Shown here one piece after another: positions 1-8,390 of a DNA stretch of 64,000 nt. The translations under genes and the position numbers were made by a program. The notes beneath the pieces were generated by a model. It did no database searches and was not told where the DNA came from. It saw nothing but the letters and a program-made list of their open reading frames with translations. How positions within the stretch are numbered: position 1 is the first letter of the stretch; every line of letters starts with the position of its first letter. The DNA comes from Paenibacillus_I sp035510375 (GTDB lineage: Bacteria; Bacillota; Bacilli; Paenibacillales; Paenibacillaceae): assembly GCF_035510375.1 (NCBI RefSeq), contig NZ_DATKHG010000013.1; one strand, written 5' to 3'.

Positions 1-196
1 CGAGGGCAATATCATCTCGCCCCAGGTGGTGGGACGGACGCTGCACATGCATCCGCTGACGATCATTTTCGTCCTGCTGGTGGGCGGGCAGTTGGCCGGG
101 CTTGTCGGCATGATACTGGCGGTGCCGATTTTCGCGGCGGTGAAGGTCGTTTTGCAGCATCTGTTTGCCTACTGGATCAGGCGCAAGACGATTTGA
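1..196 (+). CDS. AI-2E family transporter, C-terminal fragment cut by the window edge
   Basis: The reading frame entering at base 2 gives 64 residues and ends with TGA at 194-196. It contains EGNIISPQVVGRTLHMHPL followed by a long hydrophobic stretch and a basic tail (WIRRKTI). The sequence matches the last transmembrane hairpin of AI-2E/PerM-type multi-pass permeases, whose substrates are mostly unknown. It lies directly upstream of alaS, as yrrI does in B. subtilis. Only the C-terminus is visible, so no statement about intactness is possible. Confidence 0.85.
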   Translation, partial: EGNIISPQVVGRTLHMHPLTIIFVLLVGGQLAGLVGMILAVPIFAAVKVVLQHLFAYWIRRKTI

Positions 197-221
197 CAGA
201 GCCGCGCGATGCCGATATACT

Positions 222-251
222 TTGAAGGAAGAGCGTCTGAAAGCATATACT
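222..251 (+). promoter_or_regulatory. Probable sigma-A promoter of the alaS leader
   Basis: TTGAAG at 222-227 and TATACT at 246-251 are separated by 18 bp, which fits a vegetative promoter. It lies 26 bp after the upstream stop codon and just before the T-box leader begins. This is a motif match only. Confidence 0.55.
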
Positions 252-255
252 TGAA

Positions 256-533
256 CAAAGCGTTGAAGAGACAGGAGTAGGCCGCAGCCCGCCGACAGAG
301 AAGGAATTCCCCCCGAGCGCCGCAAGCCGTTCCGCAAGGATCGGGCGCAGCCGGGGAGGCTGGAAGAATTCCGAGGCGCCGGAACGGCTGAACGCTGGTT
401 TCGGAGCGCGGATTGACATCCGCCGGGTGGGCCCGTTAACGTCCGACGAGGCGACCGGACCGCTTATGGGCCGGTAACCAGGGTGGTACCGCGAATTTAA
501 TTCGTCCCTGCAAATATGCACGGGCGTTTTTTT
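256..533 (+). promoter_or_regulatory. T-box riboswitch (alanine) with terminator, upstream of alaS
   Basis: The leader carries the canonical T-box core AGGGTGGTACCGCG at 480-493, which pairs with the uncharged tRNA acceptor end in the antiterminator. The terminator follows: the arms at 503-512 and 517-526 form a 10-bp stem with one mismatch, a four-base loop, and seven T residues at 527-533. The likely specifier codon is GCT at 394-396, preceded by GAAC, which agrees with the alanyl-tRNA synthetase gene downstream. By family knowledge, uncharged tRNA-Ala stabilises the antiterminator and lets transcription reach alaS. The specifier is inferred from position, not from a full fold. Confidence 0.93.
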
Positions 534-566
534 CATTTTTCACGACAATCGGAGGAGTAGAACGTT

Positions 567-3200
567 ATGAAAGCTAGTGAAATCCGTTCCAAATGGCTGG
601 CGTTTTTCGAGAGCAAAGGCCACAAGATTGAGCCGAGCGCCTCGCTCGTGCCGCACAACGATCCGTCCCTGCTGTGGATCAACGCCGGCATGGCGCCGCT
701 CAAGGCGTACTTCGACGGGCGCGTGAAGCCGGACAATCCGCGGATCGCCAACTCGCAGAAATGCATCCGCACGAACGACATCGAGAACGTCGGCAAAACG
801 CGCCGGCACCACACGTTTTTTGAAATGCTGGGCAATTTCTCGATCGGGGACTATTTCAAGGAGGAGGCCATCACCTGGGCGTGGGAGTTTCTGACCGGCC
901 CGCAGTGGATCGGCTTCGATCCGAACCGTCTGTCCGTGACCATTCACCCCGAGGACGAGGAAGCGTTCGAGTACTGGAACAAGAAAATCGGGCTGCCCGC
1001 CGAGCGGATCTACAGGCTGGAGGAGAATTTCTGGGATATCGGCGAGGGCCCTTGCGGACCTTGTACGGAAATTTTCTATGACCGCGGAGACAAATACGGC
1101 GACCTGTCGGATCCGGAATGCTGGCCGGGCGGCGAGAACGAGCGGTTCCTCGAAGTATGGAATCTCGTGTTCTCGCAATACAATCATAATAAGGACGGCA
1201 GCTACACGCCGCTGCCGAACAAAAATATCGATACGGGGGCGGGGCTCGAGCGTTTTGCTTCGATCCTTCAGGATGTCGACTCCAACTTCGACACCGACCT
1301 GTTCACGCCGATCATCGACCGGACCTGTGAAATTGCCGGCGTGCGCTATCATGACGACGAGGAGTCGGATGTCGCGCTCAAGGTGATTGCGGATCACATC
1401 CGCACCGTGGCGTTCTCGGTCGCCGACGGCGTCCTGCCGTCCAACGAAGGCCGCGGCTACGTCATCCGGCGTCTGCTCCGGCGCGCCGTCCGCTACGGCA
1501 AGAAGCTCGGCGTGGACAAGCCGTTCCTGTACGGCCTGACGCCGGTCGTCGGCGACGTCATGGGCGGCTATTATCCCGAAGTGGCGGAGAAGCGCGAGTT
1601 CATCGAGCGCGTCATCCGCACGGAAGAGGAGCGTTTCCACGAAACGCTTACGGACGGGCTTGGCATCCTGGCTGCGCTCGTCGAAGACGCGCGCAAGGAA
1701 GGCCGTATCGAGATCGGCGGGGAAGATACGTTCAGGCTGTACGACACGTACGGATTCCCGTTCGATCTGACGGAGGATTATGCGGCCGAGCACGGCCTGA
1801 CTGTGGATCGCGCCGGGTTCGACGCGGCGATGGAAGCGCAGCGGGAACGCGCGCGCGCGGCGCGGCAGGACGGCGGCAGCATGAAGACGCAGGGCGGCCC
1901 GCTCGGCGAATATACCGCGCCGAGCGAATTCGTCGGGTATGCCGAGCTGACCGCGCAAGCCAAAGTGGCGGCGATTTTCATGAACGACGAAGCGGTCGAC
2001 CTCGCCGGAGAAGGCAGCGAATGCCTCGTCATTCTCGACCGGACGCCTTTCTACGCCGAGAGCGGCGGACAGGTCAGCGACCACGGCACGCTGGCGGGCA
2101 AATCCGTGCGCGCCGAGGTGACCGATGTGACGAAAGCGCCGCACGGCCAGCATGTGCATCTGGTCGCCGTCGTCTCCGGCACGCTGCGCGTGGGCGAGAC
2201 GGTTGAGGCATCCGTCTCCCGCACGATGCGCGAGGATATTGTCAAAAATCATACGGCTACTCATCTTCTGCACAAAGCGCTGAAGGAAGTGCTGGGCGGC
2301 CACGTCAACCAGGCGGGCTCGCTCGTCGAGCCGGAGCGCCTTCGCTTCGACTTCTCGCATTTCGGCAGCATTACGGCCGAGGAGCTGACCGACATCGAGC
2401 GCCGGGTGAACGAGCGGATCTGGCTCGGCACGCCGCTTAAGATCGAGTGGAAAGCTCTTTCGGAGGCGAAAGCGATGGGCGCGATGGCGCTGTTCGGCGA
2501 GAAGTACGGCGACACGGTGCGCGTCGTACAGGTCGGCGACTACAGCCTCGAGCTCTGCGGAGGCTGCCACGTCGCCAACACCGCGCAGATCGGCCTGTTC
2601 AAGCTGGTCGGCGAGAGCGGAATCGGCTCCGGCGTGCGCCGCATCGAAGCGCTGACGGGACGCCACGCTTACGCCTACATGGACGGGCAGCTTGAGCTGC
2701 TGAAGCAGGCGGCCGGCGCGTTGAAATCGAACGTGGCCGACGTGCCGAAGCGGATTGACGCCTTGTTCGCGCAGGTGAAGGAGCTGTCTCGCGAGAACGA
2801 ATCGCTCCAGGCGAAGCTGGGCCGCATCGAGGCAGGTTCGCTTGAGGCGAAAGCGAAGACGCAGGGCGGCGTGACGGTGCTGGCGTCTGCGGTGGCCGCC
2901 GGCGGCATGGAGGCGCTGCGCGGCATCGCCGACGAGCTGAAGGTGAAGCTCGACAGCGCGGTTATCGCGCTCGGCGCGGTGGACGGCGACAAGGTGAACC
3001 TGGTCGTCAGCGTTTCGCCGGATCTGGTGCAGAAGGGCCTCCATGCCGGCAAGCTGATCAAGGAAGCGGCCGCGGTGTGCGGCGGAGGCGGCGGAGGCCG
3101 CCCGGATATGGCGCAAGCCGGAGGCAAAGATCCGTCGAAGCTTGAAGAAGCGCTTCGAATGGTCGAGGAACTGGTTCTTTCGCAAGCAAATGTGATATGA
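567..3200 (+). CDS. alaS: Alanyl-tRNA synthetase
   Basis: 877-residue class II synthetase that charges tRNA-Ala and edits mischarged Ser/Gly-tRNA. The N-terminus (MKASEIRSKWL...) and the class II catalytic domain with GEGPCGPCTEI are standard. The editing-domain zinc ligands are visible as HTATH at residues 562-566 and CGGCH at 664-668. The C-terminal DHHA1 domain ends with a glycine run before RPDMAQAGG. Length agrees with bacterial AlaS (about 875). ATG is preceded by CGGAGGAG at suitable spacing. Expression is controlled by the T-box leader upstream. It heads the same-strand series continuing into ireB and ruvX. Confidence 0.98.
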   Translation: MKASEIRSKWLAFFESKGHKIEPSASLVPHNDPSLLWINAGMAPLKAYFDGRVKPDNPRIANSQKCIRTNDIENVGKTRRHHTFFEMLGNFSIGDYFKEEAITWAWEFLTGPQWIGFDPNRLSVTIHPEDEEAFEYWNKKIGLPAERIYRLEENFWDIGEGPCGPCTEIFYDRGDKYGDLSDPECWPGGENERFLEVWNLVFSQYNHNKDGSYTPLPNKNIDTGAGLERFASILQDVDSNFDTDLFTPIIDRTCEIAGVRYHDDEESDVALKVIADHIRTVAFSVADGVLPSNEGRGYVIRRLLRRAVRYGKKLGVDKPFLYGLTPVVGDVMGGYYPEVAEKREFIERVIRTEEERFHETLTDGLGILAALVEDARKEGRIEIGGEDTFRLYDTYGFPFDLTEDYAAEHGLTVDRAGFDAAMEAQRERARAARQDGGSMKTQGGPLGEYTAPSEFVGYAELTAQAKVAAIFMNDEAVDLAGEGSECLVILDRTPFYAESGGQVSDHGTLAGKSVRAEVTDVTKAPHGQHVHLVAVVSGTLRVGETVEASVSRTMREDIVKNHTATHLLHKALKEVLGGHVNQAGSLVEPERLRFDFSHFGSITAEELTDIERRVNERIWLGTPLKIEWKALSEAKAMGAMALFGEKYGDTVRVVQVGDYSLELCGGCHVANTAQIGLFKLVGESGIGSGVRRIEALTGRHAYAYMDGQLELLKQAAGALKSNVADVPKRIDALFAQVKELSRENESLQAKLGRIEAGSLEAKAKTQGGVTVLASAVAAGGMEALRGIADELKVKLDSAVIALGAVDGDKVNLVVSVSPDLVQKGLHAGKLIKEAAAVCGGGGGGRPDMAQAGGKDPSKLEEALRMVEELVLSQANVI

Positions 3201-3245
3201 TGGAAATATGAATTTTTGCTTGACCCCGAAAGGTAGGTGCCGGTG

Positions 3246-3509
3246 ATGAGTTCCATGGACAAGACGATGAAGTTCGATGTCAAGGCGGACGAAATGGAGA
3301 CGTCATCCCAAGACATTTTGCTGACGGTGTACGACGCGCTGGTCGATAAGGAATACAATCCGATCAACCAGATCGTCGGCTATCTGCTGTCGGGCGATCC
3401 GGCTTACATCCCGCGCCACAACAACGCGAGAAGCCTGATCCGCAAAAAGGAAAGGGATGAACTGATCGAGGAGCTTGTTCGTTCCTATCTGAGCCAGCAC
3501 AGAAGGTAA
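3246..3509 (+). CDS. ireB: IreB family regulatory phosphoprotein (UPF0297)
   Basis: 87-residue protein containing the family signature VYDALVDKEYNPINQIVGYLLSGDPAYIP followed by NNARSLIRKKERDELIEELV. In Enterococcus, IreB is a substrate of the Ser/Thr kinase IreK and affects cephalosporin resistance; the B. subtilis homologue is YrzL. Threonines near the N-terminus (ETSSQD) resemble the kinase target area. ATG at 3246 was chosen because AAAGGTAGG ends 8-9 bases before it; an in-frame GTG at 3237 would lie on top of that ribosome binding site. It sits between alaS and ruvX, the conserved Bacillota order. Confidence 0.93.
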   Translation: MSSMDKTMKFDVKADEMETSSQDILLTVYDALVDKEYNPINQIVGYLLSGDPAYIPRHNNARSLIRKKERDELIEELVRSYLSQHRR

Positions 3510-3542
3510 GCAAACCGAAACGGAAAAGAGGGCGGCCGGCCA

Positions 3543-3959
3543 ATGCGATTGATGGGATTGGATTACGGCGACCGCCGGATCGGCGTTGCCGTAAGCGACC
3601 CGTTCGGATGGACGGCTCAGGGCGTCGGCGTCGTCGAGAAAAGGCGCGACGGCGGGGAACTGGATGCCATCGCCGGTTTGGCTCGCGAACACGAGGTTGG
3701 GGAAATTGTCGTCGGTCTTCCGAGGAACATGAACGGAACGATCGGGCCGCGTGGCGAAATTTGCATCGCATTTGCGCAGAACTTGCGCGAGAAACTAAAC
3801 TTACCTGTTCACCTGTGGGATGAACGGCTGACCACCGTATCCGCGGAGCGCACGCTGCTCGAGGCGGACATCAGCCGTAAGAAGAGGAAGCAAGTGGTGG
3901 ACAAAATGGCGGCGACGCTCATTTTGCAAAATTATCTCGACTCTAAAACGAAAAGGTGA
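3543..3959 (+). CDS. ruvX: RuvX/YqgF Holliday-junction resolvase-like nuclease
   Basis: 138-residue RNase H-fold protein. LDYGDRRIGVAVSDP near the N-terminus holds the first catalytic aspartate; IVVGLPRNMNG and the WDERLTTVSAERTLLEAD motif follow. Family members act in 16S rRNA 5-prime maturation (E. coli YqgF) and have been proposed as resolvases. The length is normal. Its TGA stop overlaps the Shine-Dalgarno of the next gene, which indicates cotranscription. Confidence 0.95.
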   Translation: MRLMGLDYGDRRIGVAVSDPFGWTAQGVGVVEKRRDGGELDAIAGLAREHEVGEIVVGLPRNMNGTIGPRGEICIAFAQNLREKLNLPVHLWDERLTTVSAERTLLEADISRKKRKQVVDKMAATLILQNYLDSKTKR

Positions 3960-3967
3960 GGGTAACG

Positions 3968-4273
3968 ATGACAAAGGACGACATGCAGTTTGAAGAACCG
4001 GAAATTATTTATATTCCGGACGAGGACGGGAACGAGGAAGAGTTCGAGGTCATCATGAAATTCGAGGTCGACGGTTCCGACCAGAAATACATGATGGTCG
4101 TTCCTGTGAATGCCGACGACGACGGCGAAGAGGAAACCGACGAGGTGTACGCTTTCCGCTATGAGGAAGACGGCGACGATTTGAAGCTCTTCACCATTGA
4201 CGACGAGGAAGAGTGGAACATGGTGGAAGAGACGTTCAATACACTTCTGGGCGAGATGGAGGACAGCGACTGA
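3968..4273 (+). CDS. DUF1292 family protein (YrzB-like), copy 1
   Basis: 101-residue, very acidic cytoplasmic protein (EPEIIYIPDEDGNEEEFEVIMKF...), matching DUF1292, whose gene lies next to ruvX in many Bacillota. No catalytic motif is visible and the function is unknown. ATG at 3968 is preferred over an in-frame GTG at 3956 because AAAAGGTGAGG lies directly upstream of it. It is followed 35 bp later by a second, diverged member of the family. Confidence 0.9.
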   Translation: MTKDDMQFEEPEIIYIPDEDGNEEEFEVIMKFEVDGSDQKYMMVVPVNADDDGEEETDEVYAFRYEEDGDDLKLFTIDDEEEWNMVEETFNTLLGEMEDSD

Positions 4274-4308
4274 CGCTGTCTTCTTAAGCGGGAGGAGCGC
4301 TGATCGAT

Positions 4309-4617
4309 ATGACCGGAAAGTGGGAACCCCAGCCGCTTGACCGGCTCCGGGAAGCCTACGGCATCGACGTGGAGCTTCTTGCGGATGACGGCGAGGCGGA
4401 ATCGTTCCGCATTCTTGCGGAATACCGGCTGAACGATGCGGTATACGCGGCTTTGCAAACGGCGATGATGCGCAAGGAAGACGAGGTCGCCTTCTTCCGC
4501 GTGCTGGACGGGGGGGACGGCCGCCTCGAGCTGGAGTCCATTGAGGACGAGGATGAATGGGAAACGGCCGCGGAAGGCTACGATGCGCTGCTCTTCGAGA
4601 GCGGCGGCCACCGGTAA
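4309..4617 (+). CDS. DUF1292-like protein, diverged copy 2
   Basis: 102-residue acidic protein sharing the layout of its upstream neighbour: a central FRILAEYRLNDAVYAALQ strand pattern and a C-terminal ELESIEDEDEWETAAEGYDALL block resembling the FTIDDEEEWNMVEETFNTLL block of copy 1. This suggests an old tandem duplication. GGGAGGAG precedes the ATG by about 11 bases. Function unknown. Confidence 0.82.
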   Translation: MTGKWEPQPLDRLREAYGIDVELLADDGEAESFRILAEYRLNDAVYAALQTAMMRKEDEVAFFRVLDGGDGRLELESIEDEDEWETAAEGYDALLFESGGHR

Positions 4618-4636
4618 GCGGTCGATTTATAGGAAG

Positions 4637-4679
4637 CGGCTTAAGGGGCGGGGGCGGGTTATCCCGTCCCTTAAGGCTG
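4637..4679 (+). other. Strong intergenic stem-loop before mltG
   Basis: The arm GCTTAAGGGGCGGG is followed by a near-perfect complement, CCCGTCCCTTAAGG, with one G-T pair. There is no T run, so this is more likely an mRNA-stability or attenuating hairpin than a full terminator. It separates the DUF1292 genes from mltG. Confidence 0.5.
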
Positions 4680-4708
4680 TTCAGACGTTAAAGAGAGGGT
4701 TGTATTCG

Positions 4709-5854
4709 ATGCCGGATGGAATGCAGGCGGACGGACAAGCGTTAACCGGGGCCGGGGGGCCGCCAAGCTCAAAAAGCCGAATGACATTGCGGCTAATCCT
4801 GACGCTGCTGGCGCTTGTTCTAGCCGCGTCCGCCGCCGTCGCCCTGTTTGTGTGGAACGGGCTTCGTCCCGCGCCCGATGGGGACACGGTGGGCGTCGAG
4901 GTTCCGCGGGGCTCGTCGCCGTTCGCGGTTGCGGACCTGCTGGAGGAGAAAGGCGTCATCCGCAACGCATTCATTTTTAAATATTATTTGCGCTACCGCA
5001 ATGAAGGGGCCGGCTTTCAGGCAGGCCAATACGAGATGAAGCCGGGGATGACGCATGACGAGATCATCGCCAAGCTGAATGCCGGCGACACGGTCAAGGC
5101 CGAAACGATCCGCTTCACGATACCCGAAGGGTTCACGCTGCTGCAGATCGCGGACAAGCTGCAGGCCGAATCGCTGATCGACAAAGACAAGTTTCTTAAG
5201 CTTGCCGACAATCCGGACGCCTACCGGTGGGAAGGCATTATGGGAGGCATTCCGGAGAACGCGAATATCCGGCACCGCATGGAAGGCTATTTGTTTCCGG
5301 AAACGTACGAGATGGACAAGGAAAGCACGGAAGAGGACATTCTGGCCCGGATGCTGGCCGAGCTCGACAACAAGCTGTCACAGCTGCCCGAAGGCTGGGA
5401 AGGCCGCCTGAACGAGCTGGGCCTGACGTTCCATGAAATGATGACGGTCGCGTCGCTGGTCGAGCGCGAGGTCGTCGTCGCCGAGGAGCGTCCGCTCGTC
5501 GCCGGCGTCATTTACAACCGGATCAAGGAAAAAATGCCGCTTCAGATTGACGCCACCGTGCAGTATGCGCTGGACAAGCCGAAGGAACGGCTCTACGAGA
5601 AAGACCTGCAGGTGGAGAGCCCGTATAACACGTATCAAATTCCCGGCTTGCCGCCCGGACCGATCGCCAACCCGAGCTTGAGCTCCATCAAGGCGGCGCT
5701 TTATCCGGAGCAAACCGATTACTTCTATTACGTTACGAAGAAGGACGGCACTCAGACGCATCTGTTCGCGCGAACCTATGAGGAGCATTTGAAAAACATC
5801 AGGAAAAGCAACCAAACCGCGGAAAAGGGAGGTTATGCAGGTGGCGGCAACTAA
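4709..5854 (+). CDS. mltG: Endolytic transglycosylase MltG (YceG family)
   Basis: 381-residue inner-membrane lytic transglycosylase that cleaves nascent peptidoglycan and is thought to release glycan strands from the membrane. A short cytoplasmic N-terminus precedes one membrane segment (LILTLLALVLAASAAVALFVW, about residues 28-48). The extracellular part has a LysM-like region (EGFTLLQIADKL) and the YceG domain with ASLVEREV (catalytic glutamate) and GVIYNRI. The C-terminus carries LFARTYEEHLKN. ATG 4709 follows AAGAGAGGG at good spacing. The gene overlaps the next ORF by 20 bp. In B. subtilis (yrrL) the next gene is the methyltransferase yrrM, which is missing here. Confidence 0.95.
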   Translation: MPDGMQADGQALTGAGGPPSSKSRMTLRLILTLLALVLAASAAVALFVWNGLRPAPDGDTVGVEVPRGSSPFAVADLLEEKGVIRNAFIFKYYLRYRNEGAGFQAGQYEMKPGMTHDEIIAKLNAGDTVKAETIRFTIPEGFTLLQIADKLQAESLIDKDKFLKLADNPDAYRWEGIMGGIPENANIRHRMEGYLFPETYEMDKESTEEDILARMLAELDNKLSQLPEGWEGRLNELGLTFHEMMTVASLVEREVVVAEERPLVAGVIYNRIKEKMPLQIDATVQYALDKPKERLYEKDLQVESPYNTYQIPGLPPGPIANPSLSSIKAALYPEQTDYFYYVTKKDGTQTHLFARTYEEHLKNIRKSNQTAEKGGYAGGGN

Positions 5855-6800
5855 ACGGACGGAGCTGCTCACCACGGCCGCTTCGATGGAGGAGCTGCGG
5901 CGGCTCGCCGAAGCGGGCGCGGACGCTTTTGTCGTCGGGGAATCCCGCTACGCGGTGCGTATGGCCGGCGAGTTCGACCTCGCGACGATCCGCTCGGCCG
6001 TGGCATTCGCGAAGCCGCGCGGCGTGCGCATTTACGCGGCCGTGAACAATCTGATCGACAACGCCTTGCTGCCGGGGCTGCCGGCCTATCTGCGCGCGCT
6101 GGAGGCGGCCGGCGTCGACGCCGTCGTGTTCGGCGATCCGGCCGTTCTGACGGCGGCGAGAAGCGAGGCGCCGAGCCTGGGGCTGCATTGGAATGCGGAG
6201 ATGACCTCCACGAACTACGCGACCGCCAATTATTGGGGGCGCAGAGGCGCGACGCGGGTCGTGCTCGCCCGGGAGCTGAACATGGATCAGGTGCTCGAAT
6301 TCAAAGCGAATACGGAGCTGGAGGTGCAGGTTCAGGTACACGGCATGACGAACATTTATCATTCCAAGCGCAGCCTTATTCACAGCTATGCCGAACACCA
6401 GGAACGGTCGGGCAAGCCGGCGGAGCTGAAGGAGCAAGCGGGCGGGCGCGGCATGGAGAGCGGGCTGTACCTGATCGAGATCGAGCGGCCGGATGAGCGT
6501 TATCCGATCTATGAGGATGAGAACGGCACGCACATGATGAGCTCGGACGACATTTGCATGCTGGAAAGCCTGCATGAGCTGCTCGAGCCGGGCGTCGATT
6601 CCGTGAAAATCGAAGGACTGCTGAAGCCGGCTGCCTACAACGCGGCGGTCGTACGCGCATACCGCCGCGTCATGGATGCGTATTACGCCGACCCGGCGGG
6701 CTACCGCTTCCGCGACGAGTGGCTGGATCCGATCCGCGAGCTGCAGGATCCGCACCGCGAGCTGTCATTCGGATTTTTTTACAAAGAGCAAGTGTATTGA
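5835..6800 (+). CDS. trhP1: Peptidase U32 family protein, TrhP1/YrrN-like tRNA hydroxylation factor
   Basis: 321-residue U32 family member. TIM-barrel-like N-terminus (GADAFVVGESRYAVR), then HWNAEMTSTNYATANYWGRRGATRVVLARELN, and the C-terminal VDSVKIEGLLKPAAYNAAVVRAYR block. The cysteine cluster of the second U32 protein is replaced (QVHGMTNIYHSKR), as in YrrN. In B. subtilis the YrrN/YrrO pair acts in prephenate-dependent 5-hydroxyuridine formation at tRNA position 34; the peptidase label is historical. AAGGGAGG lies 6 bases before the ATG. Translation is probably coupled to mltG by the overlap. Confidence 0.88.
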   Translation: MQVAATKRTELLTTAASMEELRRLAEAGADAFVVGESRYAVRMAGEFDLATIRSAVAFAKPRGVRIYAAVNNLIDNALLPGLPAYLRALEAAGVDAVVFGDPAVLTAARSEAPSLGLHWNAEMTSTNYATANYWGRRGATRVVLARELNMDQVLEFKANTELEVQVQVHGMTNIYHSKRSLIHSYAEHQERSGKPAELKEQAGGRGMESGLYLIEIERPDERYPIYEDENGTHMMSSDDICMLESLHELLEPGVDSVKIEGLLKPAAYNAAVVRAYRRVMDAYYADPAGYRFRDEWLDPIRELQDPHRELSFGFFYKEQVY

Positions 6801-6838
6801 ACCTGTGTTAAACTTAAAGGTACGAAGGAGGTGACCGC

Positions 6839-8095
6839 ATGGCCACTTTAACGAAGCCGAAGCTGCAAGGCAAGCGGCACCGGCTTGCGAAACCGGAGCT
6901 GCTGGCTCCGGCGGGAAGCCTGGAAAAGCTGAAGTTCGCCGTCCATTACGGCGCGGACGCGGTTTATATCGGAGGGCAGAAATACGGTCTCCGTTCCAAC
7001 GCGGACAATTTCAGCATCGAGGAAATGAAGGAAGGCGTCGAATTCGCGAACCGCTACGGCGCGAAGGTGTTCGTCGCCACCAATATATACGCCCACAATG
7101 AGGACATTGAAGGGCTTGAAGAGTATTTGCGCTCGCTCGAGGAGGCGGGCATCGCGGCGATTATCGCGGCCGATCCCGCGGTCATCGAGACCGCCCAGCG
7201 CGCGGCGCCTGGCCTTGAGGTTCACCTGAGCACCCAGCAGTCGACGCTGAACTGGCAGGCGGTCAAGTTCTGGAAGGACGAAGGGCTGCCGCGCGTCGTG
7301 CTGGCGCGCGAGACGAGTCTGGAGGAAATCGCCGAGATCAAGGCGCATGTCGATATCGAGATCGAAGCGTTCGTCCATGGGGCGATGTGTTCCTCATTCT
7401 CGGGGAGATGCGTATTGTCGAACCATTTCACGGACCGCGATTCGAACCGCGGCGGCTGCTGCCAATCGTGCCGCTGGAAATACGATCTGTTCGTGGATGA
7501 GGATGCTCCGGCATACGCGCCGGAGGACGACAAGTTCACGATGGGCTCCAAGGACCTGTGTATGATCGAGCATTTGCCCGAGCTGATCGAAGTCGGCGTC
7601 GACAGCTTCAAGATCGAAGGCCGGATGAAGAGTCTGCATTACGTGGCGACGGTAGTCGGCGTATACCGCCAGGCGATCGACGCTTATTTCGCCGATCCGG
7701 AGGGCTACGAGCTGAAGCCTGAGTGGCTCGAGGAAATCCACAAGGCGGCAAACCGGCCGCTCAACACCGGCTTTTTCTTCGATACGCCGGGCGCGGAGGA
7801 TCACATTTACGAGCCGGAGGACAAGGCGGCTCCTTATGATTTCGCGGGCGTGGTTATGGGCTATGACGAGGCGACCGGCATCGCGACGATCCAACAGCGC
7901 AACCATTTCAAGCCCGGGCAGGAGGTTGAATTCGTCGGCCCCCGCGGCACGTTTTTCAAACAAACCGTCGGCGAATTGACGGATGAGGCGGGCCTGGCGC
8001 TGGATGCCGCGCGCCACCCGCTGCAGCTGATCCGGATGCGGACCGCGCAGCCGGTGCAGCCGATGGATATGATGCGGAAACGGATACGCAAATAA
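6839..8095 (+). CDS. trhP2: Peptidase U32 family protein, TrhP2/YrrO-like tRNA hydroxylation factor
   Basis: 418-residue U32 protein with the full signature ELLAPAGSLEKLKFAVHYGADAVYIGG (split here at KLKF for reading), HLSTQQSTLN, and the cysteine cluster MCSSFSGRC...GGCCQSC expected to bind an Fe-S cluster. A C-terminal beta-barrel domain (about residues 330-410) follows. Family knowledge places it with YrrN in tRNA wobble uridine hydroxylation. CGAAGGAGGTG gives a strong ribosome binding site. It ends the block, with a terminator 28 bp downstream. Confidence 0.92.
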   Translation: MATLTKPKLQGKRHRLAKPELLAPAGSLEKLKFAVHYGADAVYIGGQKYGLRSNADNFSIEEMKEGVEFANRYGAKVFVATNIYAHNEDIEGLEEYLRSLEEAGIAAIIAADPAVIETAQRAAPGLEVHLSTQQSTLNWQAVKFWKDEGLPRVVLARETSLEEIAEIKAHVDIEIEAFVHGAMCSSFSGRCVLSNHFTDRDSNRGGCCQSCRWKYDLFVDEDAPAYAPEDDKFTMGSKDLCMIEHLPELIEVGVDSFKIEGRMKSLHYVATVVGVYRQAIDAYFADPEGYELKPEWLEEIHKAANRPLNTGFFFDTPGAEDHIYEPEDKAAPYDFAGVVMGYDEATGIATIQQRNHFKPGQEVEFVGPRGTFFKQTVGELTDEAGLALDAARHPLQLIRMRTAQPVQPMDMMRKRIRK

Positions 8096-8122
8096 CGGCT
8101 GTCAGCCGATTGCCATGCAGGA

Positions 8123-8149
8123 AGGGCTTCCCCGCGGGAAGCCCTCTTT
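8123..8149 (+). terminator. Intrinsic terminator after trhP2
   Basis: AGGGCTTCCC at 8123-8132 pairs perfectly with GGGAAGCCCT at 8136-8145 across a 3-base loop and is followed by a short CTTTA tract. It separates the housekeeping block from the chemoreceptor gene. Confidence 0.75.
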
Positions 8150-8186
8150 AGGCTGAAATCCAGGCAAAAAAATACTCTTTCTCCCT

Positions 8187-8213
8187 CATACATAACCCGG
8201 AAACTGCCGATAT
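8187..8213 (+). promoter_or_regulatory. Possible sigma-D (motility) promoter of the chemoreceptor gene
   Basis: GCCGATAT at 8206-8213 matches seven of eight positions of the sigma-D -10 element. The -35 counterpart CATA at 8187-8190, 15 bp upstream, is weak. Chemoreceptor genes are commonly sigma-D dependent. The rest of the 295-base gap up to the gene shows no recognisable element. Confidence 0.35.
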
Positions 8214-8390
8214 ATAGAAGGTTGGTGGGAAAAACGTCGCAAGCTTAAAGCAGGACCATGAAGGATATGGGAGAAGTTTGTCGAATATTGGGGTATTCCA
8301 GTCTTTTGGCGCGTCTCGGCGAACGGGAGAGCCCCTTTCTGCCACCTCAGTCTGCTTTACCTAACAATGAATCCGGGCGGTGTATATCAC

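Noticed and set aside
540..3185. 881-residue open frame on the minus strand opposite alaS
   Set aside because: Arginine/alanine-rich mirror of a GC-rich gene; AlaS on the plus strand has complete family motifs and the T-box leader.
8220..8360. Possible second c-di-GMP riboswitch before the chemoreceptor gene (GTCGCAAGC, CAGGACCAT)
   Set aside because: The invariant GGCAAAC, GACGCAAAGC and GGGTTACCG blocks are absent or out of order.
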